In this document: one piece after another, positions 17,401 to 24,552 of the stretch
Layout: each line of letters starts with the position of its first letter
How positions within the stretch are numbered: position 1 is the stretch's first letter
Assembly (NCBI GenBank): GCA_028680705.1
Contig: JAQUJY010000028.1
Coordinates: forward strand, 1 to 32,170
Origin: Bacteroidales bacterium
Lineage (GTDB): Bacteria; Bacteroidota; Bacteroidia; Bacteroidales; Tenuifilaceae
Length of the DNA: 32,170 nt
Direction: 5' to 3'
Notes under the pieces: generated by a model
Seen by the model: only the letters and a program-made list of their open reading frames with translations
The model's database searches: none
Told to the model about the DNA's origin: nothing
Made by a program: the position numbers and the translations under genes

Positions 17401-17742
17401 TTAACGCACAAAGTGCGGTATTGCGGTTGGTAACTCCAGCGATATCTCTGTCATACCTGCTGTTTTTCCTTCTGCGTACCAAGGTGTTTGGTAGATTAAC
17501 TTTTTCACCCCGCCCTTTTCAATAGTGTACACATTGGTCTCATTATTGGCCATAAGGTGCAAAATTCTTTCGGCAGATGATTGCTTGTGGCAGCTGAACA
17601 GGTTTTGCCCAATTAAAGTTTCACCGCCCCATTTACTAAAAGTTTTCTGTGCTTTTTCGTTCATGTATAGTATTTTCCCTTTTAGGTCGCACACTGTAAT
17701 TGCGCAGTTTAACCCTAATGCCCAGTCTGGTATTGTTTTCAT
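17401..17742 (-). CDS. Small single-domain PAS protein
   Basis: This 113-residue cytoplasmic protein consists of one PAS domain only. It begins MKTIPDWALGLNCAITVCD, has the typical ITVCDLKGKILYMNEKAQKTF strand-turn-helix, and then IGQNLFSCHKQSSAERIL (C51, H52) and a C-terminal beta-sheet with VKKLIYQTPWYAEGKTAGMTEI. The Cys-His followed by a Ser-rich helix resembles the 'CHP..S' segment in small PAS proteins and DUF438-linked PAS domains, where a cofactor or metal role is suspected. No output domain is attached, so it must act by binding a partner, or as a sensor only. It converges with the ferredoxin gene and lies 58 bp after the glycosyltransferase gene. Confidence 0.82.
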   Translation of the reverse strand: MKTIPDWALGLNCAITVCDLKGKILYMNEKAQKTFSKWGGETLIGQNLFSCHKQSSAERILHLMANNETNVYTIEKGGVKKLIYQTPWYAEGKTAGMTEISLELPTAIPHFVR

Positions 17743-17800
17743 AAATTTATTGGTATTTAATATGCGCGTGTTATTTTAACATCTATTCTAAGAAATTTAA

Positions 17801-19087
17801 TTAGCATACTTTAAGGTTACGCCTTACTCTTAAGTTGAATTCCCTAAAAGTATTTAGCAATTCAATGGCCGATGGATTGTTGGGGTTAAACTTAAGGTTT
17901 AGTACTTGTGCAAGCTTTGATGCCTCGGAGCATATTGGCATTCGTTTATAGTGATGTTCGTTTGCATAGTTTAAATATTTCAGGAGTTTAAATGCATCAA
18001 ACCATAGGAAAAACCTTTTCTTGAAAGTTGCAGCGTGGGCGGTATTCTTATTAATCTCCTCTATGGCCTGCAAAAAACCGTTCATTTCAAGATAATCTCT
18101 AAGAGGTTCGGGTTGCTGGAAGTGCAATTTAGCAATGGTGTTTTTGCTTGCGTTGAAAAGTGTATTGGGTGCCGTTTCAATAAAAGCCTTAAGGCTTAAA
18201 ATCGAGTCGAAATTGTAGGTTAAATATTCGTGTTGCGATTCTTCCAGGTGCTTTGATATTGCTCTTCCTGTGCCGAAGGGAACCCTATCAGATGGCCGTG
18301 GCGAAGGAAAGACTATGGCGGAATTGAGTTCTTCGAAATTTCCGTGGGGTATTATCTTTTGTAAAAAATAAAAATCTTCGCCTGCCTTGTTCTTGCTCAT
18401 TCCACCCACCTTAATATAGGTGCTTGCACTGCAGGCCATGCTTGACCCAACGGTTTGGTACGAGAATGGATGTTTTATGTACCTTCCAGCATCAACGTAG
18501 TACCTTAGGTGTAGTTCGTATTGCGCTATGGCTTGGTAAACTTCTGGTGAAAAATTATCCCCTTCTAAAGGGTGCTCGTAGCGTATTGAGCAAGCTGCTG
18601 TTTCCGGTTTTTTAATCCAAAGTTGTTCAAGTTCACATAGGTAATTTTCCGAACAGTTCGAGTCGGCGTCAAAACAGGCAATAATCTTATAATCACATTT
18701 AGATTTAAGTAATCGCCAAGCCGCTTCGTCCATTCCAGCTCTACGGGCCAATCCTACACCAGCATGCTTTTTTTTGAGATTAAATGCGGGAATTGCTAAG
18801 AACCGGAAACTGTTATTATTAACTTTTCTGTCTGCAGTTTCTGTTACTTTTATGCACTCCAAAGCATTTGCTACAATTGCTGCCGAAGCATCTTCAGGAT
18901 AGTTAACAACAACTATTACTTCAACTGCGCAGGCTGGTCTTTCGCAATTTGCAAGAGCATTAAGTGCTCCCTCTAGTTCTGTTTCGTTATATGAGGGTAG
19001 CACAATACATAGTCCAAGGTCTTTGTCTGGCTCATGTTTAATGCTAGGAGTAAAATTGTTGCGCTTAAAGTACTTAGTGTATATCAT
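17801..19087 (-). CDS. GT2-like glycosyltransferase (GT-A fold)
   Basis: A 428-residue protein with no signal or membrane helix, so it is likely cytoplasmic. The GT-A core begins LGLCIVLPSYNETELEGAL (about residues 24-42), then GVGLARRAGMDEA (111-122), a DAD metal/nucleotide-sugar motif (D140-A141-D142) in CFDADSN, and the acceptor-site acidic pair GEDFYFLQ (E237, D238) after VGGMSKNKA. The C-terminal ~150 residues are helical and family-specific. It transfers a sugar to an unidentified acceptor; no other glycan genes are adjacent. It starts immediately after the OmpH terminator, so it must use its own promoter or read-through, and is followed by the PAS gene at 58 bp. Confidence 0.82.
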   Translation of the reverse strand: MIYTKYFKRNNFTPSIKHEPDKDLGLCIVLPSYNETELEGALNALANCERPACAVEVIVVVNYPEDASAAIVANALECIKVTETADRKVNNNSFRFLAIPAFNLKKKHAGVGLARRAGMDEAAWRLLKSKCDYKIIACFDADSNCSENYLCELEQLWIKKPETAACSIRYEHPLEGDNFSPEVYQAIAQYELHLRYYVDAGRYIKHPFSYQTVGSSMACSASTYIKVGGMSKNKAGEDFYFLQKIIPHGNFEELNSAIVFPSPRPSDRVPFGTGRAISKHLEESQHEYLTYNFDSILSLKAFIETAPNTLFNASKNTIAKLHFQQPEPLRDYLEMNGFLQAIEEINKNTAHAATFKKRFFLWFDAFKLLKYLNYANEHHYKRMPICSEASKLAQVLNLKFNPNNPSAIELLNTFREFNLRVRRNLKVC

Positions 19088-19090
19088 AAT

Positions 19091-19114
19091 AAAAAAGCCC
19101 CTATAATCAGGGGC
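19091..19114 (-). terminator. Intrinsic terminator after the OmpH/Skp-like gene
   Basis: On the minus strand: GCCCCT, a 6-base loop and AGGGGC (19097-19114), followed by six T (19096-19091). It lies 24 bp past the OmpH-like stop, directly before the glycosyltransferase start at 19087, so it separates the two units. Confidence 0.75.
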
Positions 19115-19138
19115 TAGTTTAGTGCATTTTTATGCTGA

Positions 19139-19759
19139 TTATTTTTTTGGAGCTAAATTTTTCTGATACTCCTTATTTAGCCCTTCAATTACCTCTTTTG
19201 TAATGTCATTTGCTGGGTGACCATAGAGTAATGGTCCTCCAAATGAACCGCTAAGGATAATTTCATAGCCCTTATCCTTATTGTACATTTTTGTAAAGTC
19301 GTTAATGCTATACTGAATCCTTCTGAGCATAACCTGCTCTTCTTCTGAAAACCTCATTCTAAGCTCATCGCGGAAAACGTATAGTTCTTGCTCCTTTGCA
19401 GCGAGGTCTTGCTGCATTTGCTGAGCAACCGAACGGGTAACTAGGCCTTTCTGAACTTTATCCTGAAAGTCAATCATCTCTTTTTCAAAGGCACGGGTTC
19501 TGTTTGTCATATCAACCTCCATGTTGCGTCCCTTTTTCTCCAACTCTTTCTGTATGTCGAAGTACATATCGTAATTGCTAAGTATCGAGTCCATATTAAC
19601 CCAGGCAATGGATTGTTCGCCTTTAACAATTTCTTCAGTATCCCTGTTTCCTTCTGTAATTTCGCTCGTAGCGGATTTGTTGCCAGTAAAGTGTAAAATA
19701 TATAGCGCTACAACAGCTAGGGCTAATACGATATTGATAATTAGTGAAGTTCTTTTCAT
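19139..19759 (-). CDS. OmpH/Skp-like periplasmic protein
   Basis: A 206-residue protein with an N-terminal hydrophobic segment (about residues 5-25) without a clear cleavage or lipobox site, so it may remain membrane-anchored. After a low-complexity linker (NKSATSEITEGNRDTEEI) comes the Skp/OmpH pattern: AWVNMDSILSNYDMYFDIQKELE, a long coiled coil rich in Lys, Glu and Gln (about 70-150), then RRIQYSINDFTKMYNKDKGYEIILSGSFGGPLLYGHPANDITKEVI. Skp-type chaperones hold outer-membrane proteins during transit. This gene stands apart from a bamA cluster, so it is more likely one of the paralogous OmpH-like proteins common in Bacteroidota. A TAAATTTG box lies about 20 bp upstream. Confidence 0.85.
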   Translation of the reverse strand: MKRTSLIINIVLALAVVALYILHFTGNKSATSEITEGNRDTEEIVKGEQSIAWVNMDSILSNYDMYFDIQKELEKKGRNMEVDMTNRTRAFEKEMIDFQDKVQKGLVTRSVAQQMQQDLAAKEQELYVFRDELRMRFSEEEQVMLRRIQYSINDFTKMYNKDKGYEIILSGSFGGPLLYGHPANDITKEVIEGLNKEYQKNLAPKK

Positions 19760-19779
19760 TTCATTAGCTGATTTTACTA

Positions 19780-19787
19780 CAAATTTA
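19780..19787 (-). promoter_or_regulatory. Candidate -7 box of the OmpH-like gene
   Basis: On the minus strand TAAATTTG (full TAnnTTTG match), about 20 bp before the start at 19759. A TTG occurs at 19803-19805 with a spacer of 15 bp, shorter than usual. Confidence 0.45.
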
Positions 19788-19875
19788 TTTGGTAGTGTTA
19801 AACAATGAGTTGATTTCCTTGATTTGTTCGCAAATATATTGATTATGCATTAAAAACTACAACATATACTATTTT

Positions 19876-20259
19876 CTATTCAAAAAGTCCTTCGTCGCGC
19901 ACTAGTAATAAAATGGCTTGGAATGGAACAACTACGTACTTCTCAGTGCTAAATTCAATTTCAGTACCACTGTCCTGCAGGTAAACGGCTAAATCGCCAA
20001 CTTGAGCCTGAAGTGGGAAATATTTTGAATTATCCTTTCTCTTCTGCCAGGGTTCGTTATCCTCACCAGCTATGGGTATGGGATAACCAGGACCAACCTT
20101 AATTACATATCCGCATTGTACTTTCTGCTTCTCCTGTACCCCTGGCGGAAGCAATAACCCTGTCTTTGTCCTCTCTTCAGGGTTCTTGGGCTTAATTAGT
20201 ACACGGTCGCCAACTACAATTAACTTTTCTAAATTTTTTGTATCAAGTGCTAGTGCCAT
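19876..20259 (-). CDS. GroES-like (Cpn10 family) protein, orphan
   Basis: A 127-residue protein with the Cpn10 fold. VGDRVLIKPKNPEERTKTGLLLPPG is the first strand plus mobile loop, CGYVIKVGPG is the second core strand (the usual V..VGPG), VGDLAVYLQDSGTEIEF is the G-D-V-x-Y-x-x-x-x-G-T-E motif, and KYVVVPFQAILLLV the C-terminal strand. It is about 30 residues longer than canonical GroES (about 95) because of an N-terminal extension and an insertion (PIPIAGEDNEPWQKRKDNSKYF) in the roof region. No groEL gene is adjacent. The mobile-loop hydrophobic tripeptide used by GroES to bind GroEL appears as LLL, so interaction with GroEL is plausible but unproven. Confidence 0.88.
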   Translation of the reverse strand: MALALDTKNLEKLIVVGDRVLIKPKNPEERTKTGLLLPPGVQEKQKVQCGYVIKVGPGYPIPIAGEDNEPWQKRKDNSKYFPLQAQVGDLAVYLQDSGTEIEFSTEKYVVVPFQAILLLVRDEGLFE

Positions 20260-20280
20260 GCTCTGTTAGTTATTGCATTA

Positions 20281-20288
20281 CAAATATA
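20281..20288 (-). promoter_or_regulatory. Candidate -7 box of the GroES-like gene
   Basis: On the minus strand TATATTTG (full TAnnTTTG match), 21 bp before the start at 20259. No TTG was seen at the correct distance. It suggests the GroES-like gene does not depend on transcription from galM. Confidence 0.4.
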
Positions 20289-20421
20289 ACTATTTACTGA
20301 ACTCATGAAACTAATTGTAGCTGGTGTATGTACTGTGAGAAATGGCAAAGCCTTGCAGTTGTTGAGTTCTTGATAACAACTCTAGTATAAATTTATTACA
20401 ATTTAACACTTGCAAGCCTTG

Positions 20422-21462
20422 TTATGGTTCAGTTTTAAACACATACTTAACTTCATGCCTGTATTCTTCCATCGGCTTAAGTAAAGTGGACGGAAAGTTA
20501 CTTTGGTTGGGAGTGTCCGGAAAATGTTGAGTCTCTAGACACACAGCATCCTGTTTATTGTAAATGGTCCCATTATGGCCTTTTATGCTGCCATCTAATG
20601 AGTTGCCCGTGTACAGCTGCAGACCGGGTTGTGTAGTGTAAACTGAAATTGAACGACCTGATGGTTTATGCTTTAAAATTGCTGCCAGACTGTCTATTGA
20701 ACCATTATTCAAAAGTTCAAAGCAATGGTCAATACCTCCTGAAGTAGGCAATATGCTATCGCCTAGGCGCGTAAATTGCCTAAAATAAAGCGGGGTGTTA
20801 TCGCATTCTAGCAGGGTTCCCGTGGGAATTAGGCTTTCGTCAGTCTCCAGGTATCTATCAGCATTTATCATTAGTTTGTGATTCATTATGTTGTCATCAA
20901 AACCGCTAAGGTTAAAGTATCCATGGCTGGTTAGGTTGATATGAGTTGGTTTGTCGGTTTTTGCACTAAAGTTTATGTGCAGAGCATTATCGTCAGTTAC
21001 TCTATAGGTTACAGTAATATCTAAATTTCCGGGGTAGCCCTCTTCAAGGTGTTTGCTTTGATAATGAAGTACTAGCGAAGCGATATTATCTTCACGTTCT
21101 ATTCTGTAATCCCATAGTTTTGTATGAAACCCATTATTTCCCCCGTGAAGATGGTTCGCCCCATTGTTTATTGGGAGTTCATATTCTTTATCATTGATTG
21201 TGAATCTCCCTTTTGCAATACGGTTGGCGTACCTGCCCACAATAACCCCAAAATGAGGATGTTCATCCAGATATTCTTCAAGCGAATCAAAGCCAGCACA
21301 AATCTCTTTTATAGTTCCACATATATCGGGCATTAGTATTGAGGTGATAATACCCCCATAGTTTGAAATGCTAATGGATAACCCTTTGGCCGATTCAAAT
21401 GTGAATAGTTTTACCTCTTTGCCGTTGTTGAGGTGCCCAAATATCTTTTCTGTAACTTTCAT
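20422..21462 (-). CDS. galM: Aldose 1-epimerase (galactose mutarotase)
   Basis: A 346-residue enzyme that interconverts alpha and beta anomers of aldoses, linking sugar uptake to the Leloir pathway. The conserved elements are GRYANRIAKGRF (N80-R81 sugar contacts), NGANHLHGGNNGFHTKLW (H104/H106), LTSHGYFNLSG with the catalytic His (H180), GGIDHCFEL (D245), LQLYTGN (near 281) and CLETQHFPDTPNQ with the catalytic Glu (E310). No signal peptide is seen, so it is cytoplasmic. No galK, galT or sugar transporter gene is adjacent; upstream is a gene-poor scar region. A TAATTTTG box (21505-21512, minus) lies 43 bp upstream of the start. Confidence 0.95.
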   Translation of the reverse strand: MKVTEKIFGHLNNGKEVKLFTFESAKGLSISISNYGGIITSILMPDICGTIKEICAGFDSLEEYLDEHPHFGVIVGRYANRIAKGRFTINDKEYELPINNGANHLHGGNNGFHTKLWDYRIEREDNIASLVLHYQSKHLEEGYPGNLDITVTYRVTDDNALHINFSAKTDKPTHINLTSHGYFNLSGFDDNIMNHKLMINADRYLETDESLIPTGTLLECDNTPLYFRQFTRLGDSILPTSGGIDHCFELLNNGSIDSLAAILKHKPSGRSISVYTTQPGLQLYTGNSLDGSIKGHNGTIYNKQDAVCLETQHFPDTPNQSNFPSTLLKPMEEYRHEVKYVFKTEP

Positions 21463-21504
21463 TTATCAATCAGGCTAATGATTTTGTAAAGAATTAAAGT
21501 AAAT

Positions 21505-21512
21505 CAAAATTA
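21505..21512 (-). promoter_or_regulatory. Candidate -7 box of galM
   Basis: On the minus strand TAATTTTG (full TAnnTTTG match), 43 bp before the galM start. The nearest TTG is 27 bp away, longer than normal. The rest of 21463-21574 shows nothing else. Confidence 0.35.
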
Positions 21513-21574
21513 TTTGATTATTCCTAGTTTGTACCCTATCAACAAAAAATATCATATTTTTGTAATCAATAATC

Positions 21575-21697
21575 CAATGTCGTTTAGTTAAGGCTATCGA
21601 CTTCGGCTACGCTCAGTCTGACCGTCATCCTGAGCGTAGTCGTAGGGGATGGCTATAATTGAATAGTAGGCAACACCCTTCTAACTAAACAACATTG
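21575..21697. mobile_element. MITE-like element with 16-bp terminal inverted repeats
   Basis: The ends are near-perfect inverted repeats: CAATGTCGTTTAGTTA at 21575-21590 and TAACTAAACAACATTG at 21682-21697 (15 of 16 paired), continuing weakly to AAGG/CCTT. Inside is a second dyad, CTACGCTCAG with CTGAGCGTAG, of the common extragenic-palindrome type. The 123-bp length, no coding capacity and terminal repeats fit a miniature non-autonomous transposable element, or a mobile palindromic repeat. A clear target duplication is not visible: AATAA occurs near both ends but not flush. An alternative is a structured non-coding repeat without transposition history. Confidence 0.6.
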
Positions 21698-22022
21698 AAT
21701 AACGATTCCTGAAACTATCCAAATGCTTGCATCTTTCCTGTGTTTCTTATATTGCAGGTGTGGGAGAGGGCAGGTGCATTAATTTTGGGTAGAATTTTCA
21801 TTAGGATGTATAGGGAACCCTTATGAGGTTTAAAATAGGGAAGTTGATACTATTAGTGGAAATTATGATGAAACACTCATGATTAGACCAATCACAAACA
21901 CGAATGAACAAAAGATATGTGTTCCATCCATTAGTTGGCATTCATTGTAAAAATCCGTTTCCATTAAAAAAGACAGACAAAAAAAATTACTATTTTTGAA
22001 GTTGACTATTTGAAAGGTAATT
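21698..22022. other. Non-coding stretch, nothing recognised
   Basis: 325 bp with stops in all frames and no recognised RNA, repeat or protein similarity. Only a TATTTTTG box (21991-21998) near its end may serve as a -7 element for the DinD-type remnant, and it lacks a matching TTG. The stretch is probably the decayed or replaced 5' part of that locus. Confidence 0.4.
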
Positions 22023-22290
22023 ATGACAAAAGAAAACTTACGAGACAATATGACTAATTTGGAGTTGGTTTTAAATATGTTGGCAGAGGCCTCTACAACA
22101 GAAATATCGAAAGAAAAAAGGCCACAAGGTATAGTCGAAAAACATAGATATAGCTCAAAAAGGTGGAAATGCAGCAAAGCAAGTACGTTTAGAAATTGAA
22201 AAGCAAACAGGAAAATCAATTATATCTTCTAAAAACGCTAAAAACTTGTTGCAGAATAGTAAAGACGAAAATAGGAATATTGAGGAATAA
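22023..22290 (+). pseudogene. DinD/BRO-type gene remnant, 5'-truncated and frameshifted
   Basis: From 22023 the frame reads MTKENLRDNMTNLELVLNML then AEASTTEISKEKRPQGIVE, which I recognise as the C-terminal region of DinD/BRO-family 'damage-inducible protein D' homologues (LRDNMT..EL...MLAEA.TTEIS). The frame breaks at the A5 run 22138-22142. Removing one A restores VENIDIAQKGGNAAKQVRLE and on through EKQTGKSIISSKNAKNLLQN to the stop at 22288-22290, matching the remaining conserved tail (GGN.A...R..IE..TGK.. I.S.KNAK). The N-terminal BRO DNA-binding domain is absent: an in-frame TGA lies 9 bp before the ATG. So it is a remnant of a mobile or SOS-type gene next to a MITE-like element. The one-base shift could also be an assembly error. 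Confidence 0.75.
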
Positions 22291-22337
22291 ACAACGAAAT
22301 GCCAACCGTTTAAGCTATGTTAGAGTAAAAATATAAC

Positions 22338-22367
22338 TTGTTTATAATTAATAATATAAAATCTTTG
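22338..22367 (+). promoter_or_regulatory. Candidate promoter of the S9 peptidase gene (nearly leaderless)
   Basis: TTG (22338-22340), an exact 19-bp spacer and AATCTTTG (22360-22367; 7 of 8 match to TAnnTTTG). The ATG at 22373 lies 6 bp after the box, so the transcript would have almost no leader. If real, this excludes the in-frame GTG at 22367 as the start. Confidence 0.35.
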
Positions 22368-22372
22368 TGCAG

Positions 22373-24478
22373 ATGAAAATTAATCTTAAAACACTTGTAA
22401 CTATGGCATTACTTGCCACGTTGTGGTCGTGTCAGGAGAATGGAAACGACCAAAAATCAGAACCCATTACCCCAGATGTTGAATTAACCGCTGAGGAAAT
22501 TGCCAATGGCGTATTAACCCCCGAAATTCTTTGGAAATTTGGTCGTATTGGTAGTACCCAGGTCTCACCCGATGCGCAATCGGTATTGTTTACGCTTACT
22601 CGCTACTCCATGGAGGCGAATAAGGGGGTTACCAATATCTTTTCAGTTCCAGTAGTGGGTGGTGAGCCCCAAGAGTTAACAACAAATAAAACCAACGATT
22701 TTAGTCCGCAATGGCGTCCCGATGGGGCTAAAATTGGTTTCTTGTCTACCCGAAGTGGCGATACACAGCTTTGGGAGATGAATACGGATGGCTCAAACCC
22801 AACCCAGGTTACAAAAATTGAGGGAGGAATAAGTTCTTTTGCATATGCTCCTACTGGCGACAGAATTCTGTACACCATGAATGTTCAGATTGAGAAAACG
22901 CCCACGGAGTTGCATCCCGACATGCCCAAGGTAAATGTCCGTATTTCTGATAATATGATGTATCGCCATTGGAACTACTGGCGCGATGGTAGTTTTAGGC
23001 ATATTTTTGTTGCGTCGTATAGCGATGGAAAGATTGGCGAAGCCAAGGACATAATGGAAGGTGAAGCATGGGATTCGCCCATGTCTCCTCATTTTAGTGA
23101 TGATGATGTTGTATGGAGTCCCTGTGGAAAGATTATTGCATATGCATGCAAAAAACTTCATGGTAAGGATTTGGCCGTAAGTACCAATTCCGATATCTAC
23201 CTTTACCATATTGAGGATAATCTGACGGAGAATATCACCGAGGGGATGATGGGGTACGACCAGCATCCTGTTTTTTCGCCCGATGGGAAGCGCATTGCAT
23301 GGTTAAGCATGGAAACACCTGGCTACGAGAGCGATTTGAATAGATTATTTTTGATAGATTTAGAGACTGGCCAGAGGAAATATGTTACAAAGGGATTCGA
23401 CCAGAATGCTGATAATGTTGCGTGGAGTAGCTGTGGAAGCAGTCTAATATTCATAAGCGGAATCAATGCAACACAGCAGATTTACAGGGTTAATCTTGAA
23501 TCGAACGAGATAAAAAAGATTACCGATGGTTGGCATAACTACACGTGGTTTGCCCCTGCACAGGGTACGCTTGTGGCGCAGAAAATGACCATGAGCATGG
23601 CAACTGAACTGTTTACCATAAACCCCGAAACGGGTGATGAGAAGGAACTTACGCATATCAATAAGCACATCTACGATAACATAGAAATGGGAGAGGTTAC
23701 CCAGCGATGGGTTAAAACAACCGATGGTAAGCAGATGCTTGTTTGGGTAATATTGCCTCCTAATTTTGATGAGACAAAGCAATATCCAACATTATTGTAT
23801 TGCCAGGGTGGTCCCCAGAGTACCGTTAGCCAGTTTTTTAGCTATCGTTGGAATATTCAAATGATGGTCGCTAACGGTTACGTGGTAGTGGCGCCAAATC
23901 GTCGGGGAGTGCCCTCATTCGGACAGGAGTGGAATGCTCAAATATCTGGCGACTATAGCGGTCAGAATATTAAGGACTACCTGAGCGCCATCGATAATGT
24001 TAAAGAGGAGCATTGGGTTGATGAGGATAGGTTGGGTGCAGTTGGCGCAAGTTATGGTGGCTATTCCGTTTTCTATTTGGCAGGTATGCACCAAAATCGT
24101 TTTAAAGCATTTATTTCACACAACGGAATGTTTAATTTCGAGAGTTTTTATGCTTCAACCGAGGAGACTTTCTTCCCAAACCACGATTTTGGTGGACCAT
24201 ACTGGGATAAAGATAACAAGGTTGCCCAGCGAACGTATGCAAATAGTCCGCATAAGCTGGTGCAAAAATGGGATACTCCAATTATGGTTATTGTGGGCGA
24301 AAACGATTTTCGTATTGCCTATTCTGAGGGGTTACAAGCCTTTAATGCAGCACAATTGCTTGGTGTGCCAAGTCGTTTGCTCGTTTTTCCCGATGAAACG
24401 CACTTTGTTACAAAACCACAGAACGCCGTGGTGTGGCAGCGTGAGTTTTTTGGATGGTTAGATAAATGGTTAAAGTAA
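22373..24478 (+). CDS. S9 family (prolyl oligopeptidase-like) peptidase, lipoprotein
   Basis: A 701-residue serine peptidase. From the ATG at 22373 the signal is MKINLKTLVTMALLATLWSC, with a lipobox-like LWSC (Cys20), so it is probably an envelope lipoprotein. Residues about 40-420 form a beta-propeller with TolB-like/WD-like repeats (SPQWRPDGAKIGFLSTRSGD, HPVFSPDGKRIAWLS, NVAWSSCGSSLIFIS). The alpha/beta-hydrolase domain follows, with nucleophile in GASYGGY (Ser560), acid in GENDFR (Asp645) and DETHF (His677). It corresponds to the dipeptidyl aminopeptidase/acylaminoacyl-peptidase group, which cleaves short peptides, often after Pro or near blocked N-termini. A GTG start at 22367 would only add two residues and is less likely. 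Confidence 0.94.
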   Translation: MKINLKTLVTMALLATLWSCQENGNDQKSEPITPDVELTAEEIANGVLTPEILWKFGRIGSTQVSPDAQSVLFTLTRYSMEANKGVTNIFSVPVVGGEPQELTTNKTNDFSPQWRPDGAKIGFLSTRSGDTQLWEMNTDGSNPTQVTKIEGGISSFAYAPTGDRILYTMNVQIEKTPTELHPDMPKVNVRISDNMMYRHWNYWRDGSFRHIFVASYSDGKIGEAKDIMEGEAWDSPMSPHFSDDDVVWSPCGKIIAYACKKLHGKDLAVSTNSDIYLYHIEDNLTENITEGMMGYDQHPVFSPDGKRIAWLSMETPGYESDLNRLFLIDLETGQRKYVTKGFDQNADNVAWSSCGSSLIFISGINATQQIYRVNLESNEIKKITDGWHNYTWFAPAQGTLVAQKMTMSMATELFTINPETGDEKELTHINKHIYDNIEMGEVTQRWVKTTDGKQMLVWVILPPNFDETKQYPTLLYCQGGPQSTVSQFFSYRWNIQMMVANGYVVVAPNRRGVPSFGQEWNAQISGDYSGQNIKDYLSAIDNVKEEHWVDEDRLGAVGASYGGYSVFYLAGMHQNRFKAFISHNGMFNFESFYASTEETFFPNHDFGGPYWDKDNKVAQRTYANSPHKLVQKWDTPIMVIVGENDFRIAYSEGLQAFNAAQLLGVPSRLLVFPDETHFVTKPQNAVVWQREFFGWLDKWLK

Positions 24479-24499
24479 TTTCCGAGGGTATTATAAAGT

Positions 24500-24533
24500 A
24501 AAGGGGTGCAAAACAGCTGTTTTGCACCCCTTT
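24500..24533. terminator. Bidirectional terminator, 34-bp perfect palindrome
   Basis: AAAGGGGTGCAAAACAG is followed directly by its exact reverse complement (dyad centre between 24516 and 24517). The stem has A-runs on one side and T-runs on the other. It lies between the converging S9 peptidase (stop 24478) and SulP (stop 24553) genes, so it ends both. Confidence 0.88.
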
Positions 24534-24552
24534 GCTTTATTTCAGTTTCTTA

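Noticed and set aside
21598-21645. Structured RNA or attenuator at the internal dyad
   Set aside because: The dyad is imperfect, without a T-run, and lies inside the MITE-like element far from any start; an extragenic palindrome explains it better.
21863-22219. Minus ORF of 118 codons in the scar region
   Set aside because: Phe/Leu/Ile-rich antisense of the A-rich DinD-type remnant; no family pattern.
22367-22372. GTG start two codons before the S9 peptidase ATG
   Set aside because: Adds only MQ, overlaps the candidate -7 box and is not needed for the signal peptide.
23997-24461. Plus ORF of 154 codons inside the S9 peptidase gene
   Set aside because: It overlaps the catalytic domain of the real gene in another frame and has no recognisable motif.
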